Position numbers and translations under genes: made by a program. Below the pieces are notes generated by a model, which did no database searches, was not told the origin of the DNA, and saw only the letters and a program-made list of their open reading frames with translations. This document shows, piece after piece, positions 51,912 through 59,611 of a stretch of 64,000 nucleotides of DNA. Numbering within the stretch: position 1 is the stretch's first letter; each line of letters begins with the position of its first letter. The DNA comes from Bact-08 sp964533215. Its GTDB lineage: Bacteria; Bacteroidota; Bacteroidia; Bacteroidales; UBA932. The DNA lies in contig CAZHLJ010000001.1 in assembly GCA_964533215.1 (NCBI GenBank), positions 62,001-126,000 on the forward strand. Direction: 5' to 3'.

Positions 51912-53449
51912 AAAAATTCTTAGAACTTACTTGCACGCAGATACTGACTGTCGGAATTTGCTGCCTCTTTTTTTTCTCTCTCTCCCTTTCTTGTGCTTAT
52001 GCACAGTCTGACAATTATAAATTGCCCGACCCCCAGATCAAAGCCGGAATTGCAAAGGTTTCCGGTAAAATTCTTGGCCAAAACCAAGTGGTAAAATCGT
52101 TAACCCTTAATTTTCACAATCCGGTGACTGCAGAAGAGGGTGTGATTGAAACAAGCATAAAGGATGATGGAAGCTTTTGTTTCGAAGTTCCTATTGAGAT
52201 CTCTGTCCTTTCTGGTTACTTAGGGACAATTGGGTATTCCGGTAGCTTTATACCTTTGTATGCAGATCATGAGACTAAACTTAATCTACATATTGACAAT
52301 TCAAACCGGTCAATATATTTATCTGTCACAGGAATGAATTTTTTGGACAAGATAGATATCGATAAATATAACAATCTTTTAGACAAATATTTAGTCTGCC
52401 CCGGTTCCAAAGAGACACTTTATGAAATGTCGCCTCATGAGTTCGCACAACATGAAATGAAGATGATAGAGAAACGGACCGAATATGCATTAAATGGAAT
52501 AGAACTTTCAAATACAGGAAGGACTTATATTACAAATGATTTTAAACTACTTCATCTAACAGAGAGTATTTTTCAGTATAAAGAAGCTATGAAGCGCTCG
52601 TTTCAAAATAATGGAAAAGAAAAAACAGCCACATTCTCTCCTCAGGAGCCTGACAGGACATATTACACTTTCCTCAGGTCATTCAACCTCAACGACCCAC
52701 AATATATTTACAGCTTTTTCTATCCCAAGGTGATGCAATGCATCCTTTCTGCCGAAGCATTGAACATCACTCCGATTGCAGACACGCCTATAGATGAGTG
52801 GCTTAGCGACGTTAAGGCCACCCTGGCAGATCTGGTCGGTTTCGAATCAGGTCAGTTCTATGACATACTAGCGGCAAATGCTTATGCAAAGCAGTTTAAC
52901 GAAAAACAGATACCGTTGTCTGACAAGCAGAAGGAGAATATCAGGAAATACTACGGAAATGATGGCGAAATAGCAAAGATCCTTTTGCGGAGGAACGATA
53001 AGATTATAGAAATAGCTGCCGAGAAGATGGCTCCGGTTATCAAAGAGACGCCGGAAGTGCCTAAAGAGAAAATCATGGACACAATTGTTTCCAAATACAA
53101 AGGCAAGGTGGTAGTTGTAGACCTGTGGGCTACCTGGTGCGGACCTTGTATGCAGGCTATCAAGCAAATCTGGGATGTAAAGCACGAGCTCAAAGGCAAG
53201 GATGTGGTTTATGTTTACATAACCAACGGGTCGTCACCGAAAAAACTATGGGGTGAAGTAATAGCAACCATCAACGGGGAGCACTACTATATCACTGGAG
53301 AAAAATGGAAATATATTATGGAAAGTTTCGGATTTGAATACATCCCTTCATATCTGATTTATGACACAAAAGGAGAGCTTAAGCATAAGTTCACCGGCTA
53401 TCCAAGCAACGCTGAAATGAAAAAGATAATAGAGGAACTGCTGCCCTAG
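51908..53449 (+). CDS. TlpA-type thioredoxin-fold protein
   Basis: 513 residues with a signal peptide (CCLFFFSLSLSCAYAQ). The N-terminal 370 residues hold a beta-sandwich domain of the type found in Bacteroidetes TlpA proteins (AKVSGKILGQNQVVKSLTLNF) and a helical region. The thioredoxin domain is at about 370-513 with active-site WATWCGPC (Cys411 and Cys414). It should reduce or exchange disulfides in periplasmic partners. It lies 137 bases behind the second RND gene and is followed by a terminator-like hairpin; it may be read from the efflux operon or from its own promoter (TAACTTTA at 51842-51849). Confidence 0.9.
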   Translation: MKKFLELTCTQILTVGICCLFFFSLSLSCAYAQSDNYKLPDPQIKAGIAKVSGKILGQNQVVKSLTLNFHNPVTAEEGVIETSIKDDGSFCFEVPIEISVLSGYLGTIGYSGSFIPLYADHETKLNLHIDNSNRSIYLSVTGMNFLDKIDIDKYNNLLDKYLVCPGSKETLYEMSPHEFAQHEMKMIEKRTEYALNGIELSNTGRTYITNDFKLLHLTESIFQYKEAMKRSFQNNGKEKTATFSPQEPDRTYYTFLRSFNLNDPQYIYSFFYPKVMQCILSAEALNITPIADTPIDEWLSDVKATLADLVGFESGQFYDILAANAYAKQFNEKQIPLSDKQKENIRKYYGNDGEIAKILLRRNDKIIEIAAEKMAPVIKETPEVPKEKIMDTIVSKYKGKVVVVDLWATWCGPCMQAIKQIWDVKHELKGKDVVYVYITNGSSPKKLWGEVIATINGEHYYITGEKWKYIMESFGFEYIPSYLIYDTKGELKHKFTGYPSNAEMKKIIEELLP

Positions 53450-53460
53450 AAAATAATCAA

Positions 53461-53501
53461 CAAAAAAGGCACATCCTACATAATACAACTGGATGTGCCT
53501 T
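53461..53501 (-). terminator. Rho-independent terminator of the 160-residue membrane protein gene
   Basis: AAGGCACATCC (53466-53476) and its complement (53491-53501) form an 11-bp stem with a 14-base loop. On the minus strand it is followed by a run of T, so it terminates the gene at 53521-54003; it may also stop plus-strand transcription from the thioredoxin gene. Confidence 0.8.
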
Positions 53502-53520
53502 GCATATAATACAAATAATA

Positions 53521-54003
53521 TTATTTAGCGCCTTTCCTGCATTTATCCAGATAATCCATAAGCTGTTTTGCTTGCGGACCTGTGTAGGTTATGAATTCAG
53601 TCGCCTGCTGGTAGGCATGAGGCACAAAAATGAAAAACTGAACTGCTATAAACTCTTTGTCCAGCGATTCCAGAACATCAATCCTGCCGCTGCCGGAAGT
53701 CTGAATTTTAATTATTGAAGTCTCTTCATTTATGTCACCTCTTACAACCTTCTCAAACTGAGCAGTATAATCTTTGTCAAAATAGCATGAATATCTTTTA
53801 ATACTACTGCCTGTAGATGCATATACCTCTTTCTTAGGCTTTACAAAAAAGAGAATGACACCTATGATAAGCAGCACTGAACCCATTGCTGCAAATGACA
53901 ATACAATAGCTGCAATAGCAATTAATGTCAATACCCCTGCGATAGCGAGGCTTACAATATTTGGTTTGATAATTATTTCCGGAAGTGATTTATTTGTTTT
54001 CAT
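53521..54003 (-). CDS. Two-helix membrane protein with a soluble C-terminal domain, function unknown
   Basis: 160 residues. Two adjacent membrane helices (VSLAIAGVLTLIAIAAIVLSFA and MGSVLLIIGVILFFV) are followed by a soluble part of about 95 residues with EKVVRGDINEETSIIKIQTSGSGRIDVLESLD, then the FFIFVPHAYQQATEFITYTG segment and a final helix. I do not recognise the family. It stands alone with its own terminator, convergent with the thioredoxin gene. Confidence 0.8.
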   Translation of the reverse strand: MKTNKSLPEIIIKPNIVSLAIAGVLTLIAIAAIVLSFAAMGSVLLIIGVILFFVKPKKEVYASTGSSIKRYSCYFDKDYTAQFEKVVRGDINEETSIIKIQTSGSGRIDVLESLDKEFIAVQFFIFVPHAYQQATEFITYTGPQAKQLMDYLDKCRKGAK

Positions 54004-54098
54004 AATAATTTTTCTAATAAATTGATTTTAATATAACATAGCACACCCACTTCGATCAGACATATGACCGATGGATTTAAAAAAAGTGATTATGAAAT

Positions 54099-54503
54099 TT
54101 AAATGATAATCTCCCTCAGGGCATATATATAGTAACAGCCCGGAGAACCCAGATAATTAATTATATATTGAGGAAATGGCTTGACAGAGATGTTTGAGAG
54201 AAACTTCTCCCTACATGAAGAGTATGAAAGAATTTTCTCATGGAGGCCGGTAATGAAATTGTTTCCGGATGTAAGACGCATTTGGGCAGCATTACTGTTG
54301 CCTCCGTTATTTAATGTAAAACATCCCTCCCCAAGAGGAGATCTTAAACTTGAGAAACTGTGTTTAGAAGAAACAGATGTACTGGAAATATTGTCAAAAC
54401 AGCCACCATCCTGCTTAATCCCATTAAGAAATGGGCTCAGCCACAGAAAACCTGTGACCAAGACCAGAGAAACCGTCAGCAATATATTTCTTAGTATCCG
54501 CAT
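54099..54503 (-). CDS. Small protein with N-terminal membrane helix, function unknown
   Basis: 134 residues; residues 5-26 (RNILLTVSLVLVTGFLWLSP) are a signal peptide or membrane anchor. The rest is rich in Ser, Asn and Gly with four spaced Cys and no recognisable domain. Its ATG overlaps the stop of the YfhO-like gene (TAATG), which supports translational coupling and a real gene, although the composition after residue 40 is not strongly protein-like. Last gene of the serine hydrolase > glycosyltransferase > YfhO operon. Confidence 0.5.
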   Translation of the reverse strand: MRILRNILLTVSLVLVTGFLWLSPFLNGIKQDGGCFDNISSTSVSSKHSFSSLRSPLGEGCFTLNNGGNSNAAQMRLTSGNNFITGLHEKILSYSSCREKFLSNISVKPFPQYIINYLGSPGCYYIYALREIII

Positions 54504-57004
54504 TACTTTTTACACCACTTCGCTTTTGCAAATTCTGCACCAATCCCTGCAAGCAATAAAAGTAGAAGCAATCCCGAACTTATCCTTGAATAAAGGGCGC
54601 CTTTGGTAAAGGACTCCGGCTGGAAATAGAATTCTATCTCGTGATTACCCGATGGCAGTTTCATTGCCCTCAGTATGTAGTTTGCCCTGAATATCTCAGC
54701 AGGCTGCCCATCAATTGTTGCCTTCCATCCGGCAGGATAGTAAACTTCGCTGAATACAGCAATCCTCTCTTTATCAGTCGAATATTTATAGTTTAGCTTG
54801 TTAGGCGCATATGCAGTGAGTGCGATTGTCCCAATCTTTGCAGAATCCAGCGTTGCAACAGAATCCATCGCCACACCCTCCACCATCTTGGCGAAATCTT
54901 CAGACACAACTGCAGTGTTTCTCACATCAACAGAACCAAGAAGGCTTATTTCATCATTTGCATTCTTAGCCATCTTGACATCTTTCACGAACCAGGCATT
55001 ACCCATAGCCCTTGGGTTGATCAAAGGCGGATTTTCACCCCCGAGAATAATATATTTTGTATTGAGCATGTTGATGACAGGATAATCCCCAAATTTAGCC
55101 TGGACATCGGCAAGAGTCTGACAACCTTTGATATCGCCCGCAATCTTCTGCATTTCAGGCATAATATGATAATCTATCATATCCTGATACCTCTGCATTT
55201 TAACCGGACTGTAACCCCCAATCGTCTTGTGATGATAACTCACATGAGAGTCGTTGAATGTGTTCACACTCAAATCCAGCACACGATAGTCAGGATCTGT
55301 ATCCTTGAGTATCATTTCGTCTACCGGTCTCTTTGCATACTGATTTGTAAACTCACGGTTATTTACAAAATGAGAGTCATTTAGGTACCTTTTATCTACG
55401 CTCCAAAAGTCGATCAAGACCAAGACGCCCAGAATAACATAGAGCAGAGATGGCTTAAGTTTTCTGGCAATTGCAAACCAAAGAGCTGCTGCAGCAAGCA
55501 AAATGAAAGCAATGGAACGGAAGGCATCTGTCTTCAGAAGCGACATCCTGTCCAGAACAAGAGAACTTCTGAGCTGTTCTGGTAACTGGCCATCCCCTGC
55601 ACCACTGAAAGAACCAGCCAGAGAAGGCATTATTGCCACAATAAGCGCAAAACCTACAGTAATTGCTAAAGAGATGATAAAGCCCTGTTTAACCCTCTTC
55701 ATATCAAACTCTCCCTTAAGCAGTCTGTCGGTACAGATAAAGGCCAATAACGGAATGGTAATCTGCAGTATAACCAATATCATCGAAACTGTCCTGAACT
55801 TATTGTACATAGGTGCATACTTAAAGAAAAGCTCGGTGAAGAAAAGCATATTAGACCCCCAGGAGAGAAAGACGGCAATGATGCTCACGACTGCAACCCA
55901 CCACTTGACCGGCCCCTTGAGCAAAACCAATCCAAGTATGAAAAGGAAGAGCGATATGGCACCCATATACATCGGCCCGGCAGTGAATGGCTGAGGACCC
56001 CAGTAAAGCGGCATCTGTTTTATTACCTGCTCTGCCCCTTGGTATCCGGCATCCTTAAGGACTTTGTATGTGTTTGAACTTGTAGATAGTTTCCCTGCAG
56101 ATGATCCACCATTATAATTCGGGATCATCAGATTAGGCATCTCCTGCGGACTGTAAGACCAGTTGGTAGCATATGCTATATCCAGTCCCGCTTGCTTTTT
56201 ATCACCTGACATATTCTCACCACCCTTAAGTTCCGAACCACCTCTCATTGTGTACTTCGAATATTCATAAGTTGGCCATAGATGGTTGATGTTGGTAGAT
56301 ATTCCCAATAACCCGGCCAATAAGAGATATACCGATGTTTTAAGAAACGCAGGAAAACATTTCTCCTTGATGGAGGTGTACAACTGAGCCAGACAATATC
56401 CTAAAACGATAATTGCAAGATAGTAGGTTATCTGAGGGTGATTTGCCTTTATCTGGAAGCTAAGAGCGAGAGCAAAAAGAAGAGCGCCCAGTATTGGTTT
56501 CTTTCTGTAAGCATATGTAACGGCAGCAATCACCCATGGCATAAATGCAATCGCCACCATTTTTGAGTTGTGACCCACCTGTATTATCTGCAAATTGTAG
56601 GAACAGAATGCAACCGCAATTGCTCCAATTGCAGCAATATAGACATTAACTCCAAAGGCAAGAAACATAAGGAATGCTCCCACCATGCATATCAGAAGGT
56701 AGCTTGGCGGCCTTTGTCCCAAAAACATCATATTGTAGAGATAATCTGTATAGTCTCCCTCATATTTTACAGAAATAGATGTAGCGGGCATACCGGAAAA
56801 CATAGAGTTTGTCCAAAGAGTAGGATCCTTGTCAGGGTTGGCCTCATTATACTGTATTATCTCATTAGCCATTCCTCTCCAAGAGGCAATATCGGACTGA
56901 TTTACCACTTTCCCTTGAAAGACCTGAGGGGTAAACATGTATGCCAGGACGGCAAATGCCAGTATTGCAAACGCATAAGGCAAATATTGTTTGTACTTAT
57001 TCAT
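54503..57004 (-). CDS. YfhO-family membrane protein
   Basis: 833 residues with about 12-13 membrane helices (for example YAFAILAFAVLAYMFTP, YAAIGAIAVAF-type segments and LLLLLAGIGAEFAK at the end) and a large periplasmic domain at about 540-800. YfhO proteins belong to the GT-C-like superfamily of polyprenyl-phosphate glycosyltransferases; in Firmicutes YfhO is needed for lipoteichoic-acid glycosylation. Here it probably takes part in envelope glycan or lipid modification. It follows the glycosyltransferase gene by 27 bases. Confidence 0.88.
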   Translation of the reverse strand: MNKYKQYLPYAFAILAFAVLAYMFTPQVFQGKVVNQSDIASWRGMANEIIQYNEANPDKDPTLWTNSMFSGMPATSISVKYEGDYTDYLYNMMFLGQRPPSYLLICMVGAFLMFLAFGVNVYIAAIGAIAVAFCSYNLQIIQVGHNSKMVAIAFMPWVIAAVTYAYRKKPILGALLFALALSFQIKANHPQITYYLAIIVLGYCLAQLYTSIKEKCFPAFLKTSVYLLLAGLLGISTNINHLWPTYEYSKYTMRGGSELKGGENMSGDKKQAGLDIAYATNWSYSPQEMPNLMIPNYNGGSSAGKLSTSSNTYKVLKDAGYQGAEQVIKQMPLYWGPQPFTAGPMYMGAISLFLFILGLVLLKGPVKWWVAVVSIIAVFLSWGSNMLFFTELFFKYAPMYNKFRTVSMILVILQITIPLLAFICTDRLLKGEFDMKRVKQGFIISLAITVGFALIVAIMPSLAGSFSGAGDGQLPEQLRSSLVLDRMSLLKTDAFRSIAFILLAAAALWFAIARKLKPSLLYVILGVLVLIDFWSVDKRYLNDSHFVNNREFTNQYAKRPVDEMILKDTDPDYRVLDLSVNTFNDSHVSYHHKTIGGYSPVKMQRYQDMIDYHIMPEMQKIAGDIKGCQTLADVQAKFGDYPVINMLNTKYIILGGENPPLINPRAMGNAWFVKDVKMAKNANDEISLLGSVDVRNTAVVSEDFAKMVEGVAMDSVATLDSAKIGTIALTAYAPNKLNYKYSTDKERIAVFSEVYYPAGWKATIDGQPAEIFRANYILRAMKLPSGNHEIEFYFQPESFTKGALYSRISSGLLLLLLLAGIGAEFAKAKWCKK

Positions 57005-57031
57005 GTGTATTATATTTTCTTTTATGATATA

Positions 57032-58363
57032 TTATTTACTATTTGTCCTCTCTTTGGTAATTTCATCCAACAATCCCGCCATTCTTCTGCAAAGATCTTT
57101 TCTTGAATATCGGTCTATCTTCCCAGATGTCTGAGGAACAATTCCACTCTTATACAATTCATACTGTGAATTTATCCAAGCTTTTGCACCCTCGTGATCT
57201 CCATAATCAAACATAGCACCGGCTTCACTCTCCTTAAGCGCAATATCCATGTCCCCTCCAATCGGCCCAAATCCAATGATCGGCCTTCTGGTGGCAAGAT
57301 ACTCAAAAAACTTACCGGTCAATATACCTTTGGCCTCAGGCTCCTGTCCTCCGGCCAAAAGCAACACCCTAGCCTTCTGCTGCCACTTTACTACCTCGCT
57401 GTGCGGCATGTACTCCATTTTAATAAGATTGTCATCCAGCCCATTTGCAGAAATATCATCCCATACACTCTGGTCTGTCTGTCCTATTATCCTCAATCTT
57501 AAATCTTTCGCAAAACAGTCATGAGTTTTGGCTCTCTCTCCAAGCAATCTCCATAGCTCCTTCGGATTCCTGTCCTTTACAAACAATCCAGTGTAAGTTA
57601 TTGTAAACTTCTCTTCAAGCGATTCCGGTGACTGTTCAAAATCAGCAAAATCAAAACCATTTGTTATAACTTCAATCTTCCTTGGATTAAGCTCATTGAA
57701 CTCCTCGCGCATTACATTGGTGACAACAACGACAGCATCTGCCTGTTGGACAACATCTTTTTCCATTTTTCCGTGAATCCTCTCCACAAGCTTCGTGTTG
57801 TTCATATACTTGAAGGTGTACATCCGTGTCCAAGGGTCCCGGAAATCAGCAAGCCATGGAATGCCTGTAGTCTTTGCTACACTCTTTGCAATCATGTGCA
57901 TGGAGTGAGGAGGGCCTGTGCTGACAATAGCATCCACAGGATATTCCTTGAGGTACCTCTTCAAAAACCTTGCAGATGGAGATATCCAGAAACATTTAGG
58001 ATCAGGCACAAAGAAGTTGCTTCTTATGAAAAGAGAGAGTCTCTCAGAAAGTGGCGATTTGCCGGATTTGTCCGCGCCTTTAGTTTCTGCAATGAAACCA
58101 GGCTTGATTGTCTGACCCTTTTTACCTGTGAGGAGCTTGTATAACGAATATGGTTCAAATATTTTTCTTTTGATGACAGTCACCCCCTCCGGTATCTCCT
58201 TAATCAAACCCTTGTCCATAGCCATAAACTCAGGATTAAGCGGAGTAAATACAACTGGTTCATATCCATACTCCCTGAGGTATTTGACAAACTTTAGCCA
58301 TCTCTGTACCCCGGACCCCCCTGCAGGTGGCCAGTAATATGTTATGATAAGTACCTTCTTCAC
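57032..58363 (-). CDS. Glycosyltransferase, GT4 family
   Basis: 443 residues, GT-B fold. The N-terminal ITYYWPPAGGSGVQRWLKFVKYL is the glycine-rich acceptor-side loop and VDAIVSTGPPHSMHMIAKS is typical of the family; the C-terminal half has a Rossmann-type VLLLAGGQEPEAKGILTGKFFEYLATRRPIIG with the Glu-x7-Glu-like region around KGILTGKFFEYLA. It would transfer a sugar from a nucleotide sugar to an envelope glycan. Its ATG is one base after the serine hydrolase stop, and YfhO follows. Sugar and acceptor unknown. Confidence 0.9.
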   Translation of the reverse strand: MKKVLIITYYWPPAGGSGVQRWLKFVKYLREYGYEPVVFTPLNPEFMAMDKGLIKEIPEGVTVIKRKIFEPYSLYKLLTGKKGQTIKPGFIAETKGADKSGKSPLSERLSLFIRSNFFVPDPKCFWISPSARFLKRYLKEYPVDAIVSTGPPHSMHMIAKSVAKTTGIPWLADFRDPWTRMYTFKYMNNTKLVERIHGKMEKDVVQQADAVVVVTNVMREEFNELNPRKIEVITNGFDFADFEQSPESLEEKFTITYTGLFVKDRNPKELWRLLGERAKTHDCFAKDLRLRIIGQTDQSVWDDISANGLDDNLIKMEYMPHSEVVKWQQKARVLLLAGGQEPEAKGILTGKFFEYLATRRPIIGFGPIGGDMDIALKESEAGAMFDYGDHEGAKAWINSQYELYKSGIVPQTSGKIDRYSRKDLCRRMAGLLDEITKERTNSK

Positions 58364-58364
58364 A

Positions 58365-59543
58365 CTATTTCTTTATAAAATTCCGATACAGGCAGTTAAT
58401 CACCTCTTTATCAATTACCACCCAGCCATCCTTGTAATCGGGGTTGCATCCGTTTGTCATCATAACAAAACCGAACTTCTTCTCTGGATTGAAGAACATT
58501 GCCGTATACACGCCATAAGCAGAACCTGTATGGCCCACCATTGTCTCTCCCGATATGAGGTTTGTAGCCTGCTCCAATGCCATTCCATACCCTACCCACT
58601 GACTAGCCTCAATAATTGGCGTCTGCATCAGTTTTGAGCTCTTCTTTGATATTATCCTTACCGAACCTTTGCCATAATTCATGTGCATAATCATATATTT
58701 GGCTAGATCCTCTGCAGATATCTTCACCCCTCCGGTAGGGGAAAAAAGAGGAGTACTGTAGCCCATTATATAACCCGATGCAATTTCTGCTGCTCTGCTG
58801 CGATAAGCCGCCGGCTGAGGAGAGGCCTTGCCAACTCCCGCTTCATCCTGATAGAGGGTTACAAACCTTGATGCATCCAAGGAATCTACATTATGATTTC
58901 CATAGAGACCCAAAGGTTTGATTATATGGTTGTGAATATAGTTGTCGAACCTTTCACCTGAGAGCTTCTCCACAAGTGTTCCAAGAATATTGAACCCAAG
59001 GTTGCAGTAATCGTATTTCTCTCCCGGAGCATAGTAATGATATGCCTTTGCATAGCCTGGGTTTTTGTCAGGATTCACAACATCCAGTTCGAAATAGCCT
59101 AACGAGTCACATAAACTGGAAGAGTGAGATAGTAGCATTTTTACAGTAATCGGAATCTCAGGATATTTGGGATTGCGCACCCTGAAGCCTATCAACTCAC
59201 TTACATCCTGATCCAGCTTAAGTTTTCCCTGCTCCTTCAGTTGCATTATTGCAGTGGCTGTAAACGATTTTGAGATCGATGCTATTCTGAAAATATCTTT
59301 GGTCCCCAATTCAATATTATCCTCCAGATTCTTTTTCCCAAGAGATTTCAGGAAGATTATCTTCCCATCTTTTACTACCGCCACCGCCAAACCCACAGCT
59401 TTGGTCTCCGACATGATTTGTTGCAGATCTTTAAGTGCCTTCTCCTCGTTTGCTTTCTTCTCAGAGGAAACCGCTGGGAAAGAGACAGTAAGGATTGCAA
59501 TAGATAAGAGCACCACCTTAGTGAAAAATCCAAAAGTTCTCAT
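58365..59543 (-). CDS. Exported serine hydrolase, beta-lactamase/penicillin-binding class C type
   Basis: 392 residues from the ATG at 59543. The frame extends to a GTG at 59570, but that codon lies inside the candidate -7 box TATCTTTG (59570-59577), so the shorter start is preferred. Signal peptide VVLLSIAILTVSFPAVSS. The SxxK motif is SISKSF, the YxN motif is YCNLGF, and the third triad appears as HTGSAYG. Members act as D-Ala-D-Ala carboxypeptidases, esterases or peptidases. First gene of an operon with a glycosyltransferase and a YfhO-like protein, which suggests envelope metabolism instead of antibiotic resistance. Confidence 0.9.
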   Translation of the reverse strand: MRTFGFFTKVVLLSIAILTVSFPAVSSEKKANEEKALKDLQQIMSETKAVGLAVAVVKDGKIIFLKSLGKKNLEDNIELGTKDIFRIASISKSFTATAIMQLKEQGKLKLDQDVSELIGFRVRNPKYPEIPITVKMLLSHSSSLCDSLGYFELDVVNPDKNPGYAKAYHYYAPGEKYDYCNLGFNILGTLVEKLSGERFDNYIHNHIIKPLGLYGNHNVDSLDASRFVTLYQDEAGVGKASPQPAAYRSRAAEIASGYIMGYSTPLFSPTGGVKISAEDLAKYMIMHMNYGKGSVRIISKKSSKLMQTPIIEASQWVGYGMALEQATNLISGETMVGHTGSAYGVYTAMFFNPEKKFGFVMMTNGCNPDYKDGWVVIDKEVINCLYRNFIKK

Positions 59544-59569
59544 AACTCTATTTTTAAAAGGATATTTCA

Positions 59570-59577
59570 CAAAGATA
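59570..59577 (-). promoter_or_regulatory. Candidate -7 box of the serine hydrolase operon
   Basis: TATCTTTG on minus fits TAnnTTTG and lies 26 bases before the ATG at 59543. The -33 half is not clear. Confidence 0.45.
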
Positions 59578-59598
59578 AAGTTTTGAAATAAAATTATC

Positions 59599-59606
59599 TA
59601 TTTTTG
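59599..59606 (+). promoter_or_regulatory. Candidate -7 box directly before mutS
   Basis: TATTTTTG fits TAnnTTTG. It ends 5 bases before the mutS ATG at 59612, so a transcript from it would be leaderless or nearly so. A TTTG at 59582-59585 is only 13 bases upstream. Confidence 0.4.
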
Positions 59607-59611
59607 TATGA

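Noticed and set aside
58365..59543. Serine hydrolase as an antibiotic-resistance beta-lactamase
   Set aside because: Motifs fit the broad class-C/penicillin-binding family, but the operon with glycosyltransferase and YfhO points to envelope metabolism; sequence gives no specific resistance signature.
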